Source of the DNA: Alkalibacterium iburiense
Lineage (GTDB): Bacteria > Bacillota > Bacilli > Lactobacillales > Carnobacteriaceae_A
DNA length: 52,158 nucleotides
Direction of reading: 5' to 3'
NCBI RefSeq assembly: GCF_039521845.1
Contig: NZ_BAAACW010000128.1
Span: forward strand, 1-52,158
Shown: in pieces, positions 14,985 to 23,496 of the stretch
How positions within the stretch are numbered: the stretch's first letter is position 1
Layout: each line of letters starts with the position of its first letter
Made by a program: the position numbers and the translations under genes
Notes under the pieces: model-generated
Told to the model about the DNA's origin: nothing
What the model saw: only the letters and a program-made list of their open reading frames with translations
Databases searched by the model: none

Positions 14985-16181
14985 TTATTTTGTTTTTTTA
15001 GGTCGTTCTTCAGGGCGAGAATGGTGTGTTTCTCCTGCCGCTTTGAATGCTTTTTCCGCAATGATAGGACCGGCAATCTCAAAGAAGACGGCTCCAGCTA
15101 AAATAACTCCTGTAATGACCCCGGACACATTCGGTATACTTCGTTCCGCAATCGTTGCTAATCCAATAGCAATCCCTGCTTGTGGAAAGAGTCCGAAACC
15201 AATATAGGGGCGGATCTTTTTATCTAAACTTGTAAACTGTGAAAAGAATAAGGATCCGACATATTTACCGATTGACCGAGCAAGGATGTAGGCTAAACCA
15301 GCTAATCCGACTCTTCCAATGACGGATAAATCAATGTGGGCTCCTGCAAGAGTCAGGAAAATCACAAATACCGGTAGTTCAATTCGATCCAGCACGGATG
15401 CGACAAGTATTTTTCGAGAGGTAAGGTTCGTAATGGCTATCCCTGTGACAATATTGACTAATACAGGCGATAAACCAAACATAGAGGCAATACCGGTGTT
15501 AAATAAAATGGCAGCTAAAATGAAAACGAGCAAGTTTTCATTAGTTGTTTTCTTTCTAATAAAGTAAGAGACAAACAATCCACTAACCGCTCCAAGGAGA
15601 ACACCTAGGAAAATATCTAGTAAGACAGATCCCACTAAAGTAATTCCTGAAGCGCCGTCTCCCCCTAATGATTGGACAAAGGATACCATCATACCAAATG
15701 ATAATATGGCGAGTAAATTATCAAAAGCAACCAGGCCAAGGACATTTTGAGTCATTTCTCCTTTAGCCCGGTTTTCTTTAATAACTTCTACCACACCTGA
15801 GGGCGAAACAGTAAGTGCCAGTGTCCCTAAAATGAGAGCATATTGTATTTCCATCCCCATCCACCACGTTAATAGTGTCCCTATAATGATGGTGAATACG
15901 GCATTACCTATAGAGATGGTCATTAAGTTTTTACCGAACTTTTTGAACATCTCATAATGCAGCTCTGTTCCGACTGATAGAGCTAACATACCTAAAGCCA
16001 GTTCATTTACAAATCCTAAATTGTTATATACTTCACCTGTTATAAGGTTTAATACACTTGGACCTAAAATCAATCCACTTAAAATATAGCCAGAAACAGT
16101 GGGTAATCCAACTTTGCTTGCTATTTTCCCACCGGCCATTCCAACAAGTAATAAGATAGCAATATAAAGTGAATATGTCAT
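14985..16181 (-). CDS. CPA2-family cation:proton antiporter (Kef/GerN/NapA-like)
   Basis: 398 residues, almost entirely hydrophobic with about 12-13 membrane segments. GLPTVSGYILSGLILGP (25-41) is the conserved first half-repeat of the CPA2 family, LALTVSPSGVVEVIKE lies where the ion-site unwound helix is expected, and GLVAFDNLLAIL carries a single Asp in place of the NhaA/NapA DD pair, suggesting electroneutral exchange (K+ or Na+ for H+, inference). No TrkA-N or RCK domain is attached. Instead a PII-like protein gene ends 3 bases upstream, suggesting a separate regulatory subunit. Terminates at the hairpin at 14912-14963. Confidence 0.85.
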   Translation of the reverse strand: MTYSLYIAILLLVGMAGGKIASKVGLPTVSGYILSGLILGPSVLNLITGEVYNNLGFVNELALGMLALSVGTELHYEMFKKFGKNLMTISIGNAVFTIIIGTLLTWWMGMEIQYALILGTLALTVSPSGVVEVIKENRAKGEMTQNVLGLVAFDNLLAILSFGMMVSFVQSLGGDGASGITLVGSVLLDIFLGVLLGAVSGLFVSYFIRKKTTNENLLVFILAAILFNTGIASMFGLSPVLVNIVTGIAITNLTSRKILVASVLDRIELPVFVIFLTLAGAHIDLSVIGRVGLAGLAYILARSIGKYVGSLFFSQFTSLDKKIRPYIGFGLFPQAGIAIGLATIAERSIPNVSGVITGVILAGAVFFEIAGPIIAEKAFKAAGETHHSRPEERPKKTK

Positions 16182-16184
16182 TTT

Positions 16185-16541
16185 CTAAAAACCTTCTTCT
16201 AATATATGATGATCGTCTATTCCTTTTGTAAAGTTAACCGGCAAACTGAAAAAAATAGCCGTATCCGGTTCAGTAATATCTCCTAATACACTTTCGACGG
16301 CTTCAAGAACCTCCGCCCGTTCTTCTCCGTCTTCTACTACTGTAAAAATGGTTTTGCTGTTTGCTTTTCTTTCCTCTTTCAGTTCCGCAAACATTGAGAA
16401 CATAGGAAAGCGATTCGATATGAGGTGACCTAAACCGCTACTGTCCAGAACAGTGGCTCCTGTGACTTCATAATTGACGAACGCTGTTAATATTTCGTCT
16501 AAAACGTCTGTTTTGTTTAGGACGATTACAACAAGCTCCAT
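16185..16541 (-). CDS. PII-like signalling protein, probable partner of the antiporter
   Basis: 118 residues with a ferredoxin-like pattern. MELVVIVLNKTDVLDEILTA opens like PII and CutA-type proteins, EVTGATVLDSSGLGHL resembles the PII segment before the T-loop, and SKTIFTVVEDGE forms the central strand. The T-loop region (about 40-62) lacks the uridylylated Tyr of GlnB. It ends 3 bases before the antiporter start, so the two are almost certainly co-translated. PII-like proteins paired with transporters commonly gate them in response to nucleotides (family knowledge); the ligand here is unknown. Confidence 0.65.
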   Translation of the reverse strand: MELVVIVLNKTDVLDEILTAFVNYEVTGATVLDSSGLGHLISNRFPMFSMFAELKEERKANSKTIFTVVEDGEERAEVLEAVESVLGDITEPDTAIFFSLPVNFTKGIDDHHILEEGF

Positions 16542-16669
16542 AATACTCCTTCTTTCTATTGATATGATTAATCCTTATATAGTGTATCATACATCTATAA
16601 AAAAAGCGGGTGTTTTTCATAAAAACCCTACAGCAGTAGTCTTTCCGTCTGTTTTTATGTGTTTTTCAT

Positions 16670-16698
16670 TTCACTTTCTCAATTTTGAGATGTATACT
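16670..16698 (+). promoter_or_regulatory. Promoter of the GNAT gene
   Basis: TTCACT (16670-16675), a 17-base spacer and TATACT (16693-16698), the latter with an upstream TG. It lies 42 bases before the start codon. Confidence 0.6.
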
Positions 16699-16739
16699 AA
16701 TTTATATTCATCATGACACATAAAGGAGAGCATTGAACC

Positions 16740-17171
16740 ATGTGGTCTATTAAAACATTTAACGAATTAAATACTAAAGAATGGCATCACATCGTAAAAG
16801 AGAGAATCAAGGTTTTTGTGGTGGAGCAAACGTCAGCCTATCAAGAGGTCGATGACTATGACTTGGAAGCTGTTCATATTTATAAAAAAGACAGCGGTCA
16901 ATTAAAAGCGTACGCTCGGTTATTTGAAAAAGATGGGAAAATAACATTCGGCAGAGTTCTGGTTCCTAAAGAAGGACGCGGTGAAGGCAATGGACGAAAG
17001 CTACTGGAAACTGTGTTAGCCTATGCTAGAGCACATTACCCTAATCGGGAAATTGAAATACAAGCAGAAGCTTATTTAAAGGACTTTTATGCTTCCTTCG
17101 GTTTCAAAATTATCTCTGACAAGTATCTCGACTATGATATTGAACATTACGACATGGCAATGAGAATTTAA
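16740..17171 (+). CDS. GNAT-family N-acetyltransferase, ElaA-like
   Basis: 143 residues. RIKVFVVEQTSAYQEVDDYD (21-40) is the diagnostic ElaA segment (RxxVFVVEQ.C.Y.E.D..D), followed by GRVLVPKEGRGEGNGRKLLE with the acetyl-CoA loop RGxGxGRKL (about 79-88) and FYASFGFKIISDKYLDYDI near the C-terminus. The substrate of ElaA proteins is unknown. AAAGGAG precedes the ATG. Monocistronic, with its own promoter. Confidence 0.88.
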   Translation: MWSIKTFNELNTKEWHHIVKERIKVFVVEQTSAYQEVDDYDLEAVHIYKKDSGQLKAYARLFEKDGKITFGRVLVPKEGRGEGNGRKLLETVLAYARAHYPNREIEIQAEAYLKDFYASFGFKIISDKYLDYDIEHYDMAMRI

Positions 17172-17263
17172 CTGGTTTTCACCACTTTTTATGAGTAGTT
17201 TTAGTCGCTATCCCTCGTTTAAATTGATACAATTTTTGCACAAATAAACAGGGTGACTTGATT

Positions 17264-18640
17264 ATGTTTAAAAAAATAGGACTGACTGTCATATTATTAA
17301 TCATTGCACTTTTCACTATCATCACTTGGACGTTTGCGTCTCCATTACAAGAAGCAGTCGTCACAAACACAGATGTAGCGTCGGAAAATTCTCAGGCACC
17401 TAAAAATATCATTCTTTTTATTGGAGACGGCATGAGTCCGAGTCTCATGACTCCTTACCGGCACTATTCGGATGATACAGCGACTGCTGAATTAGAGCAG
17501 ACCGCCTTTGATCCTCATTTAGTCGGTCAGCAGATGACTCATTCAGCGGATACAAAAGAAACGATTACCGATTCAGCCGCTGCAGCGACGGCTTTGGCGA
17601 CGGGTGAAAAAACCTATCACTCAGCAGTAGGTGTGGATGGAAACGGAGAGCAGCTGCACAATGTCATAGAAGCTGCAAAGACTATAGACATGTCTACTGG
17701 GTTAGTGGTCACAAGTGAAGTGATTCATGCGACGCCGGCTAACTTTTTTACTCATGTCCGTGATCGCGACAGGCACTCTGAGATTGCAGATGCATCTGTG
17801 GATGATATAATCAAAAATGAATTGAAAGTAGATGTTTTACTGGGTGGTGGGTTAAAACATTTCAATCGTTCAGACCGAAACCTTGTATCAGAACTTCAAG
17901 AAAGAGGCTATACTTATGTCTCTTCAAAACAAGAGTTACTGGATTCAGATTCTGACTTGCTGTTAGGTCTGTTTGCTGAAGAAGGGCTTCCCATGTTTCT
18001 GGACAGAGACGAAGATATCCCTTCATTAAAAGACATGACCAAAGCAGCTATATCTAGACTTTCAAAGGATGAAGACGGGTTCTTTTTAATGGTTGAAGGA
18101 AGCCAAATCGATTGGGGCGGTCACTCTAACGATATCTCTAGCATGATGAGTGAAATGACTGATTTTGAACAGGCTTTTGAAGCCGCCCTTGATTTTGCTG
18201 AAGCTGACGGAGACACGCTTGTTTTAGTTACAGCCGATCACGGAACGGGAGGATTTTCAATGGGAGTTGACGGAGAAAATCACTGGAATCCCGAACCGAT
18301 TCGGCAAATGAAACGGACACCACAATTTCTTGCTCAAAAAATAGTAAATGAAGGTACGGTCGTAGACCTTTTAGAAGAGTATGTAGAATGGGATTTTGAA
18401 GTTGAAGAAATAAGTGCCATCCAAACTGCTCTATCTAACGAAAACCCATCAAGCAGCATCAGGGCTATCCTTTCTAAAGCGGTAGACAAACGGTCTTATA
18501 CGGGCTGGACCACAGACGGTCATACGGGAGAAGATGTCAATGTCTATGCCTTCGGACCTAAGAGTGAGCTCTGGCATGGCTTAAGTGACAATACAAGCGT
18601 GGCTAAAAACATTTTTGAAGTGTTGGAAGAAAAAGAATAA
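17264..18640 (+). CDS. phoA: Alkaline phosphatase (PhoA family), membrane-anchored
   Basis: 458 residues. An N-terminal hydrophobic segment (about 7-26) lacks a Cys lipobox, so it is a signal peptide or signal-anchor; the enzyme acts outside the membrane. Metal ligand Asp55 in LFIGDGMSPS, nucleophile Ser104 in TDSAAAATA, Asp/His in HVRDRDRH, EGSQIDWGGHSND, TADHGTGG, and the final zinc ligand region TDGHTGEDV are all present, so it looks active. Releases phosphate from extracellular monoesters. ATG 17264 is preferred to the TTG at 17258, since GGGTGA spacing fits only the ATG. No Pho box recognised. Confidence 0.92.
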   Translation: MFKKIGLTVILLIIALFTIITWTFASPLQEAVVTNTDVASENSQAPKNIILFIGDGMSPSLMTPYRHYSDDTATAELEQTAFDPHLVGQQMTHSADTKETITDSAAAATALATGEKTYHSAVGVDGNGEQLHNVIEAAKTIDMSTGLVVTSEVIHATPANFFTHVRDRDRHSEIADASVDDIIKNELKVDVLLGGGLKHFNRSDRNLVSELQERGYTYVSSKQELLDSDSDLLLGLFAEEGLPMFLDRDEDIPSLKDMTKAAISRLSKDEDGFFLMVEGSQIDWGGHSNDISSMMSEMTDFEQAFEAALDFAEADGDTLVLVTADHGTGGFSMGVDGENHWNPEPIRQMKRTPQFLAQKIVNEGTVVDLLEEYVEWDFEVEEISAIQTALSNENPSSSIRAILSKAVDKRSYTGWTTDGHTGEDVNVYAFGPKSELWHGLSDNTSVAKNIFEVLEEKE

Positions 18641-18666
18641 ATACTGAAACGTATCATTCAAGATGA

Positions 18667-18702
18667 AAAGGAGTATTCCGACAGCAATCGGCATACTCCT
18701 TT
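18667..18702 (+). terminator. Terminator between the phosphatase and exchanger genes
   Basis: AAAGGAGTAT.CCGA pairs with TCGG.ATACTCCTTT around loop CAGCAA. It lies between convergent genes and can serve both. Confidence 0.75.
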
Positions 18703-18706
18703 CTAT

Positions 18707-19720
18707 TTATACTAAAAAGCTAGTGAGTAAGTACACCCCGTAAAGGATAACCAATGCGAGTCCATGTCGGCGGTTGATGAGACTCGTCTGTTTGAAGAAC
18801 AAAGGAAAACCTATTAGCCCCATCAAGACTAAAATGGCTGGGTATTGGACCGTTATATAAGAAGCTGGAATAAGCACTCCCCCTGGTGTGAGCGATGCAA
18901 CAGCTCCCATAACCAGTAAGATATTCATCATATTAGCACCTAAAATATTGCCAATAGCCATTTCTCCATGTCCATACCTGACGGCTACTAAGGTTGTCGA
19001 TATTTCTGGAACACTGGTTCCGAAGGCGACCAATGTGGAAGCAATAATACTGTCTGGAATCCCTATTCTAACTGCTGTTATTTCAGCACTGGCTACCAGT
19101 AAAGCGGCTCCTATCGTAACGCCTAGAGAGCTGACAATCAAGATGACCACTCTTTTAGATAGAGAATGAGAAGGTGCTTTTTCTTCTATTTGATTTTGTT
19201 CCAACTCTTCCTCAATTTCCTTTGGGTTCTTTTTGACCGTCTGCCAAATATAAAAAGGCACTAACAAGAGTAAAAGTACTCCGCTCCAACGAGGCAATAG
19301 GCCTTCTTGAAGACTCCCACTACTTATTAAGCTGAGCCCCATAAATCCCAGCATAGACCCTGCAAAAACCAAAAAAGTCCGTCTGGTTTCTTTTTTCACA
19401 GGAATAAGACCGATTAAAGCCCCTACGCCGAGTATGAGTGAGGCATTTGTGATGATTGAGCCGACTGCATTTCCTAATCCGAACAGGCTATTTCCTCTTA
19501 ACGAGGCGGCTAAGGAAGAGGCAACTTCGGGTAATGTGGTTCCGACAGATAAGATTGTGGCACCGACGACCATTTTAGACAAGCCGAACTGTAAGGACAG
19601 AGCGACCGCTTCGTCGATTAAACGGTCAGCTGCTTTAGAGAGTATGTATAATGATCCTATTAGAATAATGATAATAATGAGTGTGGGTAAGGTGCTGAGT
19701 AATTCTGTCACGTAAAACAT
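18707..19720 (-). CDS. Calcium/sodium antiporter (CaCA family, YrbG-like)
   Basis: 337 residues, about 10 membrane helices in two inverted halves. The alpha-repeats read GATILSVGTTLPEVASS (about 52-68) and ASTLVAFGTSVPEISTT (about 229-245), each with the essential Glu. A hydrophilic loop rich in Glu (about 170-190) separates the halves, as in the family. It exchanges Na+ or H+ for Ca2+ across the cell membrane. Monocistronic; the preceding gene on this strand is far away. Confidence 0.92.
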   Translation of the reverse strand: MFYVTELLSTLPTLIIIIILIGSLYILSKAADRLIDEAVALSLQFGLSKMVVGATILSVGTTLPEVASSLAASLRGNSLFGLGNAVGSIITNASLILGVGALIGLIPVKKETRRTFLVFAGSMLGFMGLSLISSGSLQEGLLPRWSGVLLLLLVPFYIWQTVKKNPKEIEEELEQNQIEEKAPSHSLSKRVVILIVSSLGVTIGAALLVASAEITAVRIGIPDSIIASTLVAFGTSVPEISTTLVAVRYGHGEMAIGNILGANMMNILLVMGAVASLTPGGVLIPASYITVQYPAILVLMGLIGFPLFFKQTSLINRRHGLALVILYGVYLLTSFLV

Positions 19721-19833
19721 CCTTTTTCATTTGGTTTATATTCTATTATATAGACCCTTTGAGGAATAAACACTACATTTTTGACTGATTTTTGTCTTTC
19801 AGCCTAAATTTTAAAACTTTTTTCAGAAAAGTC

Positions 19834-19861
19834 CTGACTTTATGTGAAAAGCACGTATAAT
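19834..19861 (+). promoter_or_regulatory. Promoter of the ABC-F gene
   Basis: CTGACT (19834-19839), a 16-base spacer and TATAAT (19856-19861). The start codon is 57 bases downstream. Confidence 0.6.
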
Positions 19862-19917
19862 AGGAGTGATGATCTTTCAGGTCATTAGAATGTAATAGAA
19901 TCGAGGATTTGTATAGT

Positions 19918-21546
19918 ATGATTACAGTAACAGATGTTAGTTTATTATTTTCAGACAGAAAACTATTTGAAGATGTTAATTTAAAGTTTACAAACGATAA
20001 TTGCTATGGTGTGATTGGTGCAAACGGTGCGGGTAAATCCACCTTCTTAAAAATCTTATCAGGTGAAATTTCTCCAACAAGCGGAGACGTTTCTATGCCA
20101 GCAGACAAACGCATGGCTGTTTTAAAACAGAACCATTTTGACTACGAGGACCAATTGGTGATTGATACCGTCATTATGGGCCACAAGCGTTTATTTGAAG
20201 TGATGCAGGAAAAAGATGCGGTGTATGCTAAACCAGACTTTTCTGATGAAGACGGCATTCGCGCAGCTGAATTAGAAGGCGAATTTGCCGAATTAAACGG
20301 GTGGGAAGCTGAACCAGAAGCCGCTACTCTTTTAGAAGGCTTAGGTATTCCTGAAAACCTGCATAGTCAAAAAATGAGCGAATTGCTTGCTGGAGATAAG
20401 GTGAAAGTCCTATTGGCTCAAGCCTTATTTGGTAAGCCCGATGTCCTGCTTTTAGATGAGCCGACAAACGGTCTGGATGTTCATTCCATTACGTGGCTAG
20501 AAGATTTCTTAATTAACTTTGAAAATACAGTCATCGTGGTATCCCACGACAGACACTTTTTAAATAAAGTCTGTACCCATATGGTGGACGTCGACTTTGG
20601 AAAAATAAAGTTATTTGTTGGAAACTACGATTTCTGGTTAGAGTCCAGTCAGCTAGCTTCTAAATTACAAGCGAACCAAAATGCTAAAAAAGAAGAAAAA
20701 ATTAAAGAGTTAGAAGCTTTTATAGCCCGATTTAGTGCGAACGCGTCCAAATCGAAACAGGCGACTTCTCGTAAAAAAATGTTGGAAAAAATTACTTTAG
20801 ATGATATCGAGCCGTCTTCACGTCGTTACCCATTTGTTGGTTTCAGCCCTGAGCGTGAAATCGGAAATGATGTTTTACGCGTAGAGAATGTGTCTAAAAC
20901 GATTGACGGAACAAAAGTATTAGATAAAATTACCTTTACCCTGTCTCGTGAAGACAAAGTCGCTTTCACTAGTATGAGTGACTTAGCGGTCACGACTTTA
21001 TTCAAAATCATTATGGGAGAAATGGAACCTGATACAGGAACGGTTACTTGGGGTATTACAACCTCTCGTTCTTATCTGCCTAAAGATACTTCTGCAGAAT
21101 TCGAAAATAATTCTCTGACTATCTTAGATTGGTTAAGACAATTTGCTTCTAAAGAAGAGAATGACAATACTTTCTTAAGAAGTTTCTTAGGACGCATGCT
21201 TTTCTCAGGCGAAGAAGTTATGAAAGAAGTGTCTGTTTTGTCTGGTGGAGAAAAAGTACGTGTCATGTTATCGAAGATGATGCTCAGCAAAGCCAACGTT
21301 CTAATCATGGACGATCCAACGAACCACTTAGATTTAGAATCCATTACTTCTTTGAATAATGGTTTAGTTGATTTCAAAGGCTCTGTTTTATTCGGGTCAC
21401 ACGACCGTGAGTTTATTCAAACTGTTGCTAACCGTATTATTGAAGTCACTCCTAACGGGGTAGTCGATCGAGCAGAGACGACTTATAATGATTTCTTAGA
21501 AAATAAAACCGCTCAAGACCAAATCAAAGCTTTATACGCTGTTTAA
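19918..21546 (+). CDS. ABC-F family ATPase (YkpA/YbiT-like)
   Basis: 542 residues, two nucleotide-binding domains, no membrane segments; ABC-F proteins act on the ribosome. Domain 1 has Walker A GANGAGKST (34-42), the sequence LLAGDKVKV where LSGGxK is expected, and LLLDEPTNGLD. A charged linker (about 250-290) follows. Domain 2 has no consensus Walker A (AFTSMSDLAVTTLFK at that place), but a good LSGGEKVRV and MDDPTNHLD, with Asp at the catalytic Glu position. So site use is probably asymmetric; this may be normal for the subgroup. Start 19918 is chosen over TTG 19909 on ribosome-site spacing (GAGGA). Confidence 0.88.
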   Translation: MITVTDVSLLFSDRKLFEDVNLKFTNDNCYGVIGANGAGKSTFLKILSGEISPTSGDVSMPADKRMAVLKQNHFDYEDQLVIDTVIMGHKRLFEVMQEKDAVYAKPDFSDEDGIRAAELEGEFAELNGWEAEPEAATLLEGLGIPENLHSQKMSELLAGDKVKVLLAQALFGKPDVLLLDEPTNGLDVHSITWLEDFLINFENTVIVVSHDRHFLNKVCTHMVDVDFGKIKLFVGNYDFWLESSQLASKLQANQNAKKEEKIKELEAFIARFSANASKSKQATSRKKMLEKITLDDIEPSSRRYPFVGFSPEREIGNDVLRVENVSKTIDGTKVLDKITFTLSREDKVAFTSMSDLAVTTLFKIIMGEMEPDTGTVTWGITTSRSYLPKDTSAEFENNSLTILDWLRQFASKEENDNTFLRSFLGRMLFSGEEVMKEVSVLSGGEKVRVMLSKMMLSKANVLIMDDPTNHLDLESITSLNNGLVDFKGSVLFGSHDREFIQTVANRIIEVTPNGVVDRAETTYNDFLENKTAQDQIKALYAV

Positions 21547-21556
21547 TATAAAGACA

Positions 21557-21591
21557 AGCACTTTCGAAGAAATTTCGAGAGTGCTTTTTTT
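21557..21591 (+). terminator. Terminator of the ABC-F gene
   Basis: GCACTTTCGAA (21558-21568) pairs with TTCGAGAGTGC (21574-21584) and is followed by seven T. Confidence 0.9.
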
Positions 21592-21645
21592 AGTTAATTG
21601 ATGAGTGTTTTGGTTTGAGCGACCTTCGTTATTATTTTTGAAGCT

Positions 21646-21778
21646 GAACGTCGATAAAGGATGGCTTTATCGACGTTCGCGCTGATTGACGAGTCCTGAA
21701 GGGTGATAAGAGACGGTCTTATCGACGTTCACTCTTATGTGAAAGTTCTGAAAGGCGATAACGGGTTCCATACTCGCC
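21646..21778. repeat. Palindromic tandem array 1 (52-bp period, 3 units)
   Basis: Unit 1 is a perfect 14-bp inverted repeat (21646-21659 / 21665-21678, loop GATGG). Unit 2 has GATAAGA/TCTTATC (21705-21711 / 21717-21723) centred exactly 52 bases later. Unit 3 is degenerate around 21764. Linkers share TCCTGAAGGG- and TTCTGAAAGG-like sequence. It fills the space between two convergent genes. Confidence 0.75.
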
Positions 21779-21780
21779 AT

Positions 21781-22689
21781 TTAATAGTAATATCGTGCTC
21801 GCTTAACGCCTGAAGCCTTAAAATTTTTAGATAATACTAATTGGATGCTCTTTTTAGAAAATAATCCCCCACACCACTCGTATATAATTGGTGTGGTTAG
21901 CTTCCAATTTGGAAATAATAGCTGAAATTCCCGAATATGACGAAGAATCGTTTTTGAATTCAATTCTGTATGCCCACATTTTTGGCATGTATTCATTCGT
22001 CTGCCAATGCTTCTAATCCATCCACTGCACTGGTTACAATACACCTGTTTCTTTAAGTTATCATAATTGTACTTAGGCAATTTTATATTAGATGATCTAG
22101 AAATATGTTGCTCACATAATTTCTGTGCTAAGCGGTAATGTTCTTTTCCAATAGGAGTGGTTATGTTATTCACTCGCTCAAAGTGTTTGTCCAGCATCCC
22201 CGGTAGTAAAATTCCTATATCCGCCGGAGCTTGAAATAGCGAAAAATGCTTGTTTACAAATACCACGTAGGCTTGTACCTTAAAATTGAAATGATGAAGA
22301 GCAAGCCATTGTTTAAAAAGTATAACTGCTCGATTCGTTTGTTCTGACGGATTTAGATAGTCTTGCTTAGAAGTCAGCAATCGGATACTTCCGCCTTCGT
22401 AAATATAGTTGCCTTCGTAATTTTTTACTTCGTATAAAGTAATGCCTTCTCCTGTCATTACTAGCGAATCAATTTGAAATTCAGAATCATTCACTTCTAA
22501 AAGTAAATCATTTAATACTTCGCAATCACAGGTTAGTTTCTCTGTTAAAGAATCAAAAAAACATTCTCCTTCAAATCCTTTAATAGCATTTGATAACTTC
22601 TTATTGTCTTTTCTAGATAAGGGCAGGCGATTCTTTAATGACTGCATTAAACTCATTCGAAAAGGTGCTTCTCGTTCTTTATAAACCAT
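21781..22689 (-). CDS. NERD-domain protein with C-terminal zinc ribbon
   Basis: 302 residues. The NERD (nuclease-related) domain covers about 35-150: the DxE..K-type core reads FQIDSLVMTGEGITLYEVKN, with Asp in QIDSL and Glu-Val-Lys in YEVKNYEG as likely catalytic residues. A zinc ribbon follows (about 223-246) with CNQCSGW and CQKCGH. The last 60 residues carry TILRHIREF and a basic end. NERD proteins are presumed DNA-processing enzymes, but activity is unproven. ATG 22689 is chosen for its GGAG spacing; the longer frame from 22791 encodes an unlikely hydrophobic leader. No partner gene nearby. Confidence 0.8.
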   Translation of the reverse strand: MVYKEREAPFRMSLMQSLKNRLPLSRKDNKKLSNAIKGFEGECFFDSLTEKLTCDCEVLNDLLLEVNDSEFQIDSLVMTGEGITLYEVKNYEGNYIYEGGSIRLLTSKQDYLNPSEQTNRAVILFKQWLALHHFNFKVQAYVVFVNKHFSLFQAPADIGILLPGMLDKHFERVNNITTPIGKEHYRLAQKLCEQHISRSSNIKLPKYNYDNLKKQVYCNQCSGWIRSIGRRMNTCQKCGHTELNSKTILRHIREFQLLFPNWKLTTPIIYEWCGGLFSKKSIQLVLSKNFKASGVKRARYYY

Positions 22690-22761
22690 CCAAACTTCAC
22701 TCCATTCTTTTCTTCCTATTAATACTATTACCCAAAAGAATGGAAATTCATTATTACAAAT

Positions 22762-22798
22762 CAAAAAAATCTCTAGTGAGCGTTTATTCACTAGAGAT
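22762..22798 (-). terminator. Terminator of the acetyltransferase gene
   Basis: ATCTCTAGTGA (22769-22779) pairs with TCACTAGAGAT (22788-22798), followed on the minus strand by a T run, 7 bases past the stop at 22805. Confidence 0.85.
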
Positions 22799-22804
22799 CT
22801 TTCT

Positions 22805-23410
22805 TTAATTCAAATCGATTTTTATATTTTTGCGATAGTACTGATTGTCTTTTTCAGATATGTCTCGAATGACTCGGCATGGATTCCCGAAAGCCACGAC
22901 ATTTGCCGGAATATCTTTTGTGACCACACTTCCTGCCCCAATGATGGAGTTCTCGCCGATTCTTACTCCTGGCATAATCTGTGCTCCCGAGCCAATCCAT
23001 ACGTTTCTTTCAACGTGAACAGGCAAATTGTACTGAATACCTTTTTCACGTAACTCTGGAGAAATTGGGTGAGTCCCTGTGGCGATGGTTACATTAGGAG
23101 CAATCATGACATGGTCACCTATATAAATGTGCGTATCATCCACTAATGTGAGATTGAAATTGGCATAGACCCCTTTTCCGAAGTGGACATGGTGCCCACC
23201 CCAGTTTGCACGGAGAGGCGGTTCGATATAGCAATTCTCTCCTATTTCAGCAAACATATCTTTCAATAACCTGTCTCTCTTTTCCATTTCTGACGGGCGC
23301 GTCGCATTAAAATCATACAGTTTTTATAGGCATTTCCTCTGATCCTTCATAACCGTTTCATCGTTTGGATTATATAATTCTCCTGTATGCAGTTTGTCGT
23401 AATGATTCAC
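22805..23410 (-). pseudogene. maa: Maltose/galactoside O-acetyltransferase with in-frame nonsense codon
   Basis: The full frame starts at GTG 23410 behind AGGAGG and would encode about 201 residues, the usual Maa/LacA length. After NHYDKLHTGELYNPND and KDQRKCL an in-frame TAA (23326-23324) appears where Glu is expected, then the frame continues KLYDFNATRPSEMEKRD into the hexapeptide-repeat domain. That domain is intact: catalytic His in ATGTHPISPE, WIGSGAQIMPGV, GAGSVVTKDIPANVVAFGNP. Family members acetylate maltose or other sugars with acetyl-CoA. Re-initiation at ATG 23287 (EKRDRLLKD) could yield a 160-residue protein lacking the N-terminal helices. Confidence 0.85.
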
Positions 23411-23433
23411 CGTTATTCCTCCTAATAAAAATT

Positions 23434-23496
23434 TTAAAGCATCCAGTACATATAGCCGACTAAGGTAATAAAGTATAGTACCAAAGCTCGAATCAT
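23434..23496 (-). CDS. Tiny hydrophobic ORF coupled to MrpD (20 aa), uncertain
   Basis: ATGA overlap with the MrpD stop opens a 20-codon frame, MIRALVLYFITLVGYMYWML, a single membrane segment. Coupling by overlap is typical for successive Mrp subunit genes, so it could be the stump of a lost next subunit or a genuine micro-protein. Nothing else supports it. Confidence 0.3.
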   Translation of the reverse strand: MIRALVLYFITLVGYMYWML

